From the NCBI RefSeq assembly GCF_902712915.1, contig NZ_CACTIA010000006.1, positions 1 to 11,960 of the forward strand: a DNA stretch of 11,960 nucleotides. The letters run 5' to 3'. Shown here piece by piece: positions 5,417 to 11,960 of the stretch. The stretch is from Acidiphilium sp. C61 (GTDB lineage: Bacteria; Pseudomonadota; Alphaproteobacteria; Acetobacterales; Acetobacteraceae). The notes beneath the pieces were generated by a model that saw only the letters and a program-made list of their open reading frames with translations, was not told where the DNA came from and did no database searches. The position numbers were made by a program, and so were the translations under genes. Every line of letters begins with the position of its first letter. The stretch's first letter is position 1.

Positions 5417-6874
5417 CGCCTCCGCGGCGAAGCGCGTGGGCGTGCCGTTCCAGATGATGCGGCCATGCTCGATGACATAGACACGGTCGGCATGCGGCAG
5501 GGCGAAGGTGACGTTCTGCTCGCCGAGAAGGACCGTGATGTCGGTGGTCTCGCGCAGGCGGGACAGCGCCTCGGACAGCTGGCCGAGGATGACCGGGGCG
5601 AGGCCGAGGGTCGGCTCGTCGAGGATCAGCAGGCGCGGCTTGAGCATCAGCGAGCGGGCGATGGCGAGCATCTGCTGCTCGCCGCCGGAGAGGGTGCGCG
5701 ATTCCTGGGTGCCGCGGACGCGCAGGATGGGGAACAGCTCGTGCAGCCAGTCGAGCCGGGAGGCGCGTTCGCCGGGCGGCAGGCGCTGGCCGGCGAGTTC
5801 GAGATTCTCGGCGACCGACAGGCGGCCGAACAGCTCGCGGGTTTCCGGGCACTGGACGATGCCGGCGCGCGCGATTGCCGCCGCCGATTCGCCGGCGCGC
5901 TTCGCCCCGTCCCAGCTGATCGCGCCGCGGAACGGGACGAGGCCGGAGATGGCGTTGAACAGCGAGGTCTTGCCGGCGCCGTTGAGGCCGACGATGGAGA
6001 CGAACTCGCCCTCGTGCACGGTGAGGGAGACATTCTCCAGCGCCTGCGCCTTGCCGTAGAAGACGCTGATGTCCTCGGCCTGGAGCAGCACCTTGTGGGC
6101 GGCGATCTCGGCCTCGGGGCGTTCGTGGGTTTCGATGCCGCCGCCGAGATAGACGCGGCGGACGGTTTCGTCCTGCATCACCTGCTCGGAGGAGCCTTCG
6201 GCGATCTTTTCGCCGAGATAGAGGGCGAGCACGCGGTCCGCCAGAGAGGCGATGCTCTTGACGTTGTGGTCGACCAGCATGACGGCGCGGCCCTGGTCGC
6301 GGAAGCGGCGGATCAGGGCGGAGAAATCATGCACCTCGGCACTGGTCAGGCCGGCGAAGGGTTCGTCGACCAGCACCACGCTCGGGTTGCGGGCGATCGC
6401 CTTGGCGAGTTCCATCCGCCGCAGGTCGGCGAAGGGGAGCGTTGCCGGCAGGCGGTCGAGCACCTCGCCGAGGCCGCATTCCTCGCCGATTCGCCGCGCC
6501 GTCTCGATCGCGCCCGGCGGCGGGCGGAGGCGGCTCAGGCTGTCGGGCAGCAGGCCGAGCAGGATGTTCTCCAGCACGGTTTGCAGCCGCAACGGGCGGG
6601 AGTGCTGGAAGACGATGCCGACCCCGGCGCGGGCGATGTCGTAGGTCGGGCGGCCGGCGATGTCCTGCCCGTCGAGCAGGATCTGCCCGGCGGTGGGGCG
6701 GACGACGCCCATGATCATCTGCATGACCGTGGACTTGCCCGAGCCGTTGGGGCCGATCAGGCCGAGGATCTCGCCGGGATAGAGGTTGAAGTCGAGCGAC
6801 TTGACGGCGATGAGGCCGCCGAAGCGCTTGTGCAGCCCGCTGACGGCGAGGCGCGGGGTGGTGGTGGTGTTCAT
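5399..6874 (-). CDS. Fused LivG-LivF ABC transporter ATPase (two nucleotide-binding domains in one chain)
   Basis: This 491-residue protein carries both ATPase domains of a branched-chain amino-acid-type importer. The first half (about 1-242) is LivG-like: Walker A GPNGSGKST at 41-49, Q90, Walker B VVLVDE at 166-171 and His203. Its signature position reads LPFAD (146-150) instead of the usual L-x-x-G-Q/D. A hydrophilic linker (GGIETHERPEAEIAAHK, about 244-261) leads to a LivF-like half with Walker A GLNGAGKT at 296-303, signature LSGGEQ at 395-400, Walker B ILDE at 417-420, and the GEQN motif usual for LivF. There is no stop or credible internal start between the halves. The gene starts in an ATGA overlap with livM. 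LivG and LivF are normally separate proteins of about 240-260 residues. The fusion would hydrolyse ATP on the inner face of the LivH-LivM pore. The domain calls are secure. Confidence 0.9.
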   Translation of the reverse strand: MNTTTTPRLAVSGLHKRFGGLIAVKSLDFNLYPGEILGLIGPNGSGKSTVMQMIMGVVRPTAGQILLDGQDIAGRPTYDIARAGVGIVFQHSRPLRLQTVLENILLGLLPDSLSRLRPPPGAIETARRIGEECGLGEVLDRLPATLPFADLRRMELAKAIARNPSVVLVDEPFAGLTSAEVHDFSALIRRFRDQGRAVMLVDHNVKSIASLADRVLALYLGEKIAEGSSEQVMQDETVRRVYLGGGIETHERPEAEIAAHKVLLQAEDISVFYGKAQALENVSLTVHEGEFVSIVGLNGAGKTSLFNAISGLVPFRGAISWDGAKRAGESAAAIARAGIVQCPETRELFGRLSVAENLELAGQRLPPGERASRLDWLHELFPILRVRGTQESRTLSGGEQQMLAIARSLMLKPRLLILDEPTLGLAPVILGQLSEALSRLRETTDITVLLGEQNVTFALPHADRVYVIEHGRIIWNGTPTRFAAEAGTGYL

Positions 6875-7791
6875 GCGCCCCTCCGGTGCGGCAGCAGGCC
6901 GAGCAGACCGTCCGGGAACAGCACGATCACCACCAGCGCGATCAGGGCGACGACGAAGGTGGAGAGCTGGCCGATCGGGCGGAGGAGTTCGCCGGCGACG
7001 ATGAGGAAGACCGAGCCGATGGCGCCGCCGATGATGGTGCGGCGGCCGCCGAGCACGGCGGCGATGATCACCCGCACGCCGATCGAGATGTCGACCACGG
7101 CGCTGACCGAGGCGGTGCCGAGATAGAAGACGAGGAAGGCACCGGCGAGGCCGGAGAACAGCGCGGAGACGGCGAAGGCGAGGATCTTGTGGCGGGTCGC
7201 GTTGAAGCCGAGCGCTGCCGCGGCCACCTGGTCCTGCCCGGCGGCCTGCAGGATCATCCCCAGCGAGGAGCGGGAGATCAGGAACAGGATCAGCCCGCTG
7301 ACCAGCATGAAGGCGAGCGCGTATTCGTAGTTGGCCGCACTGCTGATCGAGAGCACGTCCGGCACCGAGAGGCCGATCTCGCCGCCGGTGACGCCGGCGA
7401 AGATGACGATGGCCTGTTGCAGCAGCAGCACCGAGACCAGGGTGATCAGGCCGAGATAGGGGCCGGAGAGGCGCAATGCGGGGATGGCCAGGGCAACGCC
7501 GCCGGCCACCGCGGCGAGGGCGCCGACGACGATGGCGAGCGGCACCGGCAGGCCGAGCAGCGCGTTCGACATGCCCGCGCCATAGGCGCCGAGGCCGATC
7601 AGGAAGGTCGGGCCGAAATTGACCTCGCCGGCATAGCCGAACAGCAGATCCCACGACATCGCGAAGACGGCGAAGTAGAAGGCGGTGGTCAGCACGCCGA
7701 GGATGTAGCCATTGGCGCCGAGCGGGAAGAGCGCCAGCACGATGAGGAAGACCGCGAGCGCGGCCAGGCGGGATTTCGGTATCGTCGACAT
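6871..7791 (-). CDS. livM: Branched-chain amino-acid-type ABC transporter permease LivM
   Basis: Inner-membrane permease subunit of 306 residues, normal for LivM, pairing with LivH to form the import pore. It is very hydrophobic, with about eight to ten likely membrane spans. Family hallmarks are LLFGYAGEVNFGPTFLIGLGAYGAG near 45-75, the ALRLSGPYLGLITL segment, and the conserved AALGFNATRHKILAFAVSALFSGLAGA region with the EAA-like loop that contacts the ATPase. The C-terminus LFPDGLLGLLPHRR is typical. The ATG overlaps the LivH stop by one base (TGATG), and its own stop overlaps the start of the fused ATPase by four bases (ATGA), so translation is coupled throughout. The transported substrate may be a branched-chain amino acid, or another amino acid, amide or carboxylate handled by this family. 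Confidence 0.92.
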   Translation of the reverse strand: MSTIPKSRLAALAVFLIVLALFPLGANGYILGVLTTAFYFAVFAMSWDLLFGYAGEVNFGPTFLIGLGAYGAGMSNALLGLPVPLAIVVGALAAVAGGVALAIPALRLSGPYLGLITLVSVLLLQQAIVIFAGVTGGEIGLSVPDVLSISSAANYEYALAFMLVSGLILFLISRSSLGMILQAAGQDQVAAAALGFNATRHKILAFAVSALFSGLAGAFLVFYLGTASVSAVVDISIGVRVIIAAVLGGRRTIIGGAIGSVFLIVAGELLRPIGQLSTFVVALIALVVIVLFPDGLLGLLPHRRGA

Positions 7792-8666
7792 CAGCGCCGT
7801 CCCAGCAGCCCTTGCGGCCGCATGTAGATCACCACGACGAGAAGGATGAGGGCCGGCACCTCGCGCAGCGAGGGCGAGACCAGGTAGGCGGTGACGGTTT
7901 CGATGTAGCCGACGATATAGGCCGCGATCAGCGTGCCGGAGACCGAGCCGAGCCCGCCCAGCACGACAATGGTGAAGGCGCTGCCGGTCAGCCCCGGCAC
8001 GTAATCGGACCCCGAGCCGAGGAAGCTGCCGAGCAGCACGCCGGCGATGCCCGCGAGCAGGCCGTAGATCACCCAGACGAAGAGGTAGATCCGGTCGAGC
8101 TCGAAGCCGAGCAGGGTGAGCGCCCGCGGGTTGATCGAGGCGGCGAGCAGGCGGCGGCCGACCTGGGTGCGGTTGACCAGCAGCCAGAGCGCGCCCATCA
8201 CCGCCCAGGCGACGGCGGCGATGAAGATCTCGTTGATCGGGGTGCGGACGCCGAGGATGGAGACCGTGCCGGCGATCAGCGGCTGCACCGTGATCGGGCT
8301 GTTGGTGAAGGCGTAGGACAGCGACTCCTGGATCATCACGCCCCAGAGCAGGGTCGCCGTCAGCACGAACAGCTCGCGCTCATGCGCGGGCACGGCGCGG
8401 GAATTCTCGATCGGGCGGACGATGCCGCCATAGGTCACGAGGGCCGCGACGAGGCAGACGGCGACGCCGGCGAGGGCGCCGACATAGGGGCCGAAGCCGA
8501 GCGAGGTATCGAGATACCAGGCGATCATCGCGGCGATGACCATCAGGCCGCCATGCGCGAGATTGAGGACGCCGGAGACGCCGAAGATGAGCGTGAAGCC
8601 CAGCGCGCCGAGCGCGTAGAGCGTGCTGATCGCGAAACCGTCGATCAGGATCTGGATCGCTAGCAA
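7791..8666 (-). CDS. livH: Branched-chain amino-acid-type ABC transporter permease LivH
   Basis: Inner-membrane permease of 291 residues. It begins MLAIQILIDGFAISTLYALGALG and contains GVSGVLNLAHGGLMVIAAMIAWYL, the characteristic LivH motif. The cytoplasmic coupling region is SINPRALTLLGFELDRIYLFVW, followed by GLLAGIAGVLLG and a conserved VLGGLGSVSGTLIAAYIVGYIE. It ends in MRPQGLLGRR, typical of the family. The start is read as TTG at 8666, because GGGAGGG sits six bases upstream and no in-frame ATG lies nearby with equal support. It follows livK after a 75-base gap that contains a hairpin, and overlaps livM by one base. It would form the membrane channel with LivM. Confidence 0.92.
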   Translation of the reverse strand: MLAIQILIDGFAISTLYALGALGFTLIFGVSGVLNLAHGGLMVIAAMIAWYLDTSLGFGPYVGALAGVAVCLVAALVTYGGIVRPIENSRAVPAHERELFVLTATLLWGVMIQESLSYAFTNSPITVQPLIAGTVSILGVRTPINEIFIAAVAWAVMGALWLLVNRTQVGRRLLAASINPRALTLLGFELDRIYLFVWVIYGLLAGIAGVLLGSFLGSGSDYVPGLTGSAFTIVVLGGLGSVSGTLIAAYIVGYIETVTAYLVSPSLREVPALILLVVVIYMRPQGLLGRR

Positions 8667-8672
8667 GTCCTA

Positions 8673-8679
8673 CCCTCCC
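8673..8679 (-). promoter_or_regulatory. Strong ribosome-binding site for the livH TTG start
   Basis: On the minus strand GGGAGGG lies six bases before TTG at 8666-8664. This spacing decides the start of LivH, whose first residues LAIQILIDGF match the expected N-terminus. A strong site combined with a weak start codon may tune permease output below that of the binding protein. Confidence 0.65.
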
Positions 8680-8703
8680 AGGTCAGACGAAAACGTGGGC
8701 AGA

Positions 8704-8729
8704 TCCCGCCGGCGACAGGGCCGGCGGGA
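8704..8729 (-). other. Intergenic hairpin between livK and livH
   Basis: TCCCGCCGGC (8704-8713) and GCCGGCGGGA (8720-8729) form a perfect 10-bp stem with a six-base loop in the 75-base gap. On the minus strand it begins 12 bases after the livK stop. It is followed by a sequence with only one short U stretch about a dozen bases on, so it should be a weak terminator at most. Such hairpins after binding-protein genes commonly stabilise the upstream message or reduce read-through into permease genes. Confidence 0.6.
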
Positions 8730-8741
8730 CCGCGGGGCGGG

Positions 8742-9977
8742 TCAGGATTTCGGGACGGGCACGAAGCCGGGGAACTTCGCCTTGGCGTTGGCGAGCTTCA
8801 GCGGCCAGATGCATTTCTGCTGGCCGGCCTGCCATTGCAGGGCAACGCCGGTGACATAGTCGGGGCCGTATTTCAGCGCGTGGGCGAACTTGCTCTTCGC
8901 GCCCTGAAAGGCGATCTGGCCCTGGGTGCCGACCATGTTGGTCTGTTCCAGCGCATGGACGATGGGCAGCGGCTTGGTGGATTTCGCACGCTTCAGCGCA
9001 TCGGCGAGCGCATAGACGGCATCATAGGTCGAGTAGGCCGAATAGGCCGGGGAGTAACCAAATTTCTTCACATAGGCGTCGGTGAAGGGGAGGGTTTTCG
9101 GCGTGATGGCAACGCCCGGGGCGGCGGTGCTGCCGGTGATCACACCCTCGGTCGCGCCGTTGGTGGCTTTCCAGAACACGTCGGAGCCGGCCTGGGCGTT
9201 GATCCCGGCGAGCGCCACGGGCACTTTCTGCTGCGCCCACTGCACCGTCGGCTGCACGCCGACATGGGCCCAGCCGGCGATGATGACGTTGGGCTTCAGC
9301 GTCTCGATCTTCTGGTAGATCGGGGTGAAATCGGACGTGTTGGGCGCGAAGCGGATATTGTCGAGCACCTTCAGGCCGATCTTGGGCAGGCAGGAATCGT
9401 AGCCGGCGTCGAGCGGCTTGGTCCAGGCGGCGTCCTCGCTCATGACCACGGCGGTCTTCATGTGGAACTGGTCGACCAGGGTCGCCTTCGAGGCGTCGCA
9501 CACCGCGCGGGCGAGATAGGCGGCCGGCATGTAGGCGTGGAAGATGTATTGATGGGCCTTGAAGTCCTTGTGGACGTATTCGGACAGCTCGTTGGCGGCC
9601 GCACCGGTGATCATGTAGGGCTCGTGCAGGCGGGCGGCCCAGGGTTCGAGCGCCAGCGCCACCTCGCTGACGAAGGTGCCGATGATGGCGACGGCGTGAT
9701 CCTGCCTCACCATGCGCTGGAAGGAGCGGATGGCATCGGTGGTGGAAAGGTGATCGTCCTCGATCACCAGCTTGATCGGCCGGCCGTCGATCCCGCCGGC
9801 GGCGTTGATCTGCTCGGCGGCGAGTGTCGCGCCATTGGCGATGGCCTTGCCGGGAATGGTGCCAATTTCGGAGGTGATGCCGACGACGATCGGCTTCGCG
9901 GCCTGTGCCGCCACCGGCACCACCGCCATGGCCGCGCCGGCGAAGGCGGCGGCGAACGCTGTTTTCTTTCTGGACAT
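8742..9977 (-). CDS. livK: Periplasmic amino-acid-type binding protein LivK (Peripla_BP_6)
   Basis: Periplasmic substrate-capture subunit of 411 residues. It has a Sec signal peptide of about 26 residues (basic MSRKK, hydrophobic core, AQA cleavage site). The mature start AKPIVVGITSEIGTIPGKAIANGATLAAEQINAAGGIDGRPIKLVIED is the hallmark fold-type I binding-protein opening. Then come VRQDHAVAIIGTFVSEVALAL, the hinge-region YQKIETLKPNVIIAGWAHVG, and YSAYSTYDAVYALADALKRA near the C-terminal lobe. GGGGAG six bases upstream of ATG 9977 supports the start. It is the first gene of the operon and is divergent from the secretin gene, with 196 bases between them. Two Cys pairs may be disulfides (CDASK, DSCLPK, QQKCIW). 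The ligand cannot be read from sequence; branched-chain amino acids, urea/amides or aromatic acids are all known for this family. Confidence 0.9.
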   Translation of the reverse strand: MSRKKTAFAAAFAGAAMAVVPVAAQAAKPIVVGITSEIGTIPGKAIANGATLAAEQINAAGGIDGRPIKLVIEDDHLSTTDAIRSFQRMVRQDHAVAIIGTFVSEVALALEPWAARLHEPYMITGAAANELSEYVHKDFKAHQYIFHAYMPAAYLARAVCDASKATLVDQFHMKTAVVMSEDAAWTKPLDAGYDSCLPKIGLKVLDNIRFAPNTSDFTPIYQKIETLKPNVIIAGWAHVGVQPTVQWAQQKVPVALAGINAQAGSDVFWKATNGATEGVITGSTAAPGVAITPKTLPFTDAYVKKFGYSPAYSAYSTYDAVYALADALKRAKSTKPLPIVHALEQTNMVGTQGQIAFQGAKSKFAHALKYGPDYVTGVALQWQAGQQKCIWPLKLANAKAKFPGFVPVPKS

Positions 9978-10173
9978 TGGTAGCTCCCCTTATTCGCAGT
10001 TTTGAATTTGATTGAGGGGATCATGCCATAGGTTGCGCATTCGGCAAGGGGGTATCGCACGCAGGAAGGCGCTTTTCGGAATTCGCCACGCGAAATCCGC
10101 GACGGCAACCATTCGTTAATAGAACATCCGTAAATTTACCTCTAGCGCGTCTCACCCCTGAGACCTGTCCCGT
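9978..10173. promoter_or_regulatory. Divergent promoter region of liv operon and secretin gene
   Basis: This gap must hold the promoters for minus-strand livK and, probably, the plus-strand secretin. A weak minus-strand candidate is TTGCCG (plus 10042-10047) with a 16-base spacer to CATGAT (plus 10020-10025), about 40 bases before the livK start. A perfect 10-base palindrome GTAAATTTAC lies at 10130-10139, on the secretin side, within an AT-rich patch. No riboswitch or leader peptide is recognised. Confidence 0.35.
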
Positions 10174-11638
10174 TTGAGGAAAAATGCCTTGGCTCCACCA
10201 CCGGACAGAATATTCCCGCCCGCGCGGACGACGCGGCGATTTTCAACCAGGCTTGCGGCGACGCGGCTGCTGGCGGCGCTGATCGCGATCGGGAGCGGCA
10301 CGGCGGCGGCCCCGGCCGGACAGAAGGCGCGGCACGCGGCGGCGGTGGCGGTGGCGGGCGGACGGCTGAACATCGCCCAGGGCAGCGGCAGGCTGGTGAC
10401 GCTGCGCGGCACCGCGGCGAACGTGTTCGTCGCCGATCCGAAAGTGGTGTCGGTGCGACCGGCCAGCGCGCATACGCTGTTCGTGTTCGGCACCGCGCCG
10501 GGCTTCACCACCATCGCCGTGACCGATTCGCAGGGGCATGACGTGGCGACGTTCCGGGTCGCGGTGACCCCCGGCACCTATCACGCCGCGGCAATCCGCG
10601 CCGGCGCGGCGCGGACGGCTCCCGGCGCGCGGCTCGCGATCAGCAGTGCTGCGCATGGCGTGGTGGTGCGCGGCACGGTGGCGACGCCGGTGCAGGACTA
10701 CCAGGTGATGCAGCAGGCGCACCTGATCGCCGGCAAGGGCGGCCACGTGGTCAATCAGACCGAGGTGCGGCTGCCGCAGCAGGTGGCGCTCAAGGTGCGG
10801 ATCGCGCAGATGTCGCGCACGATCACGCAGCAGCTCGGGATCAACTGGCAGAGCGCGGGCAATGGGATTTCGGTGGGCAAGTTCCTGTTCGGGTTCAGCG
10901 CGCTCGACGTGCTGAACGGATCGAGCCCGGCGACGCCGGCCGCGGGGAGCTACAATGCCGGGCTTTCGACCGGTGGCGGCGCGATCGACAGCATTCTCGA
11001 CGCGCTGAACAGCGACAATCTCGCGCATATCCTGGCTGAGCCGACGCTGACCGCACTCTCGGGGCAGAGCGCGAGCTTCATCGATGGCGGCTCCTTCCCG
11101 GTGCCGGTGCCCGGGCAGAACGGCCAGGTGACGGTGCAGTACAAGGATTTCGGCGTGCAGCTGAAATTCCGCCCCGTGGTGCTCGATAACGGCAGCATCA
11201 TCCTGCATGTCGAGCCGACGGTGAGCGCGCCGACGACGCAGAACGCCTTCCAGATCGCGGTGGCGGGCACGTCGATCGTGGTGCCGTCGCTGTCCACCCA
11301 GTCGGCCTCGACAACGGTCGTGATCGGCAGCGGACAGACCCTCGCCATCGCGCCTGCTCAGCAACAGCAGCAACCAGACCGACAAGTCGGTGCCGGGGCT
11401 CGGCGACATTCGGTGCTCGGCGCCGCGTTTCGCGCCGACAGCTACGACCGGCAGGAGGAGGAACTCGTGATCCTCGTGACCCCTATCTCGTCAAGCCGGT
11501 GGACCAGGCGGGGCGGATGATGACGCCGGACCAGGGATGGTCGCCGCCCAACCAGATCCAGCGGGTCTTTCTCGGCGCGACAATGGCGGCGGGCACGCGG
11601 TCGTGCTGCCGGGCCAGGCCGGGTTCATCCTGCGATGA
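10174..11638 (+). CDS. cpaC: CpaC/RcpA-type tad pilus secretin, C-terminus frame-disrupted
   Basis: Outer-membrane secretin that forms the exit channel for a Flp/tad pilus. The signal-like N-terminus is RLLAALIAIGSGTAAAPA. The pilus-secretin N-terminal domain follows (about 60-135, GRLVTLRGTAANVFVADPKVV through FGTAPGFTTIAVTD), then the secretin core (about 205-400: VRLPQQVALKVRIAQMSR, LAHILAEPTLTALSGQSASF, GGSFPVPVPGQ, FGVQLKFRPVVLDNG). The expected end IAGLLSNSSNQTDKSVPGLGDIPVLG is scrambled by breaks at about 11350 (two bases) and 11410 (one), which together restore the frame. Further losses near 11481-11483 and 11588 move the true end to TGA 11636-11638, giving about 489 residues; unrepaired, the frame stops at 11520. 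The start is uncertain: TTG 10174 in frame lacks a good ribosome site. ATG 10184, after GAGGAAAA, lies in another frame and would need one more missing base. Confidence 0.85.
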
Positions 11639-11960
11639 GGACGACGATGGGCGAGCGCAGCGCAAGGCGGCACGGTCGCGCGGCCATCCTGCTCGGGGCG
11701 AGCGCGCTGCTGCTGGCCGGCTGCGCCGGGGGCGACCCGTTCGCGCGGCCGGGAACATGGCGGGAGAACGGTGCGCCGATGCACAATATCGCGATCGAGC
11801 TGGTCAATCCGCATGATCTCGTCGCCGGGCGCGGCGATGCGCGGCTGACCGGGCCGATCGCGGAAAAGGCGGTGGGTAGCGCGCTGAAGGCGCCGGCAGG
11901 CGGCGGCGGCGGCGCAGCTCCGCTCGGCGGGGCCGGCGGTGGTGGCGGTGGCGGTGGCGG
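11635..11960 (+). CDS. Short CpaD-like pilus-assembly lipoprotein, 3'-partial
   Basis: This frame starts in an ATGA overlap with the secretin stop and is open to the window end (108 complete codons). A basic N-terminus precedes ILLGASALLLAGC, a clear lipobox (LAGC) with Cys30. The segment ENGAPMHNIAIELVNPHDLVAGRGDARLTGP resembles the C-terminal part of CpaD proteins, where an N-P-x-D-L-V-x-G-R-G element is usual. The bulk of a normal CpaD, which precedes that element, is absent. After the motif comes a Gly-rich tail: GGGGGAAPLGGAG followed by an uninterrupted glycine run to the edge. Position directly after the secretin fits the usual cpaC-cpaD order of tad loci. The CpaD relation is inferred from the motif and context. 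Confidence 0.6.
   Translation, partial: MRTTMGERSARRHGRAAILLGASALLLAGCAGGDPFARPGTWRENGAPMHNIAIELVNPHDLVAGRGDARLTGPIAEKAVGSALKAPAGGGGGAAPLGGAGGGGGGGG

Noticed and set aside
5399..7654. Upstream extension of the fused ATPase to 751 codons
   Set aside because: The extra part overlaps livM in another frame and is Arg-rich nonsense; the ATG at 6874 in the ATGA overlap is the natural start.
4224..9983. Several long plus-strand frames opposite the channel and liv genes
   Set aside because: Asp/Glu/Gly/His-rich translations typical of antisense frames in high-GC genes; the minus strand carries clear, uninterrupted protein families.
1..11960. CRISPR array, tRNA, rRNA, transposase or integrase
   Set aside because: No regularly spaced repeats, no cloverleaf with a CCA-type end, and no rRNA or transposase motifs were recognised. 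The inverted repeats at 3236 and 4052 do not flank a transposase.

Overview
The window is very GC-rich DNA, with a few AT-richer islands between genes. Gene content suggests an alphaproteobacterium, possibly of the Acetobacteraceae (Acidiphilium-like). It has a tad/cpa-type secretin, a Liv-type amino-acid importer, and gagcatc...gatgctc palindromic repeats resembling those of alphaproteobacteria. The taxon is an inference and was not searched.

Layout. (1) 1-2992, plus strand: an acyl-CoA operon of three genes joined by ATGA stop/start overlaps. They are a two-domain MaoC-type enoyl-CoA hydratase (5' end outside the window), a CitE-like (HpcH/HpaI) CoA-ester lyase and an MmgE/PrpD protein. The set resembles itaconate/mesaconate or citramalyl-CoA catabolism. 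All three are interrupted by single- or double-base losses, mostly in G or C runs. (2) 2993-4163: a gene-poor stretch and a DUF4142-type lipoprotein gene, enclosed by two nearly identical ~108-bp palindromic repeats in inverted orientation. (3) 4164-5114, minus strand: an outer-membrane channel-like protein of the phenol MetA-pathway family. (4) 5399-9977, minus strand: a compact branched-chain amino-acid-type ABC import operon, livK-livH-livM followed by one gene that fuses the two ATPases LivG and LivF. (5) 10174-11960, plus strand: a CpaC/RcpA-type secretin coupled by ATGA to a short CpaD-like lipoprotein that runs off the window; this is probably the start of a tad pilus locus.

How the parts work. 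The Liv operon encodes a periplasmic binding protein, two permeases and a fused ATPase, which together suffice for a complete importer. The first operon would hydrate an unsaturated dicarboxylyl-CoA and cleave the product to acetyl-CoA plus an oxoacid.

Most unusual points: the LivG-LivF fusion with a degenerate signature motif in its first half; the lipoprotein gene bracketed by inverted repeats; and the clustering of about 17 frame breaks in plus-strand genes only, with none in about 5.5 kb of minus-strand genes. The breaks most likely reflect sequencing or assembly error, so the broken genes are described as probably intact in the organism.
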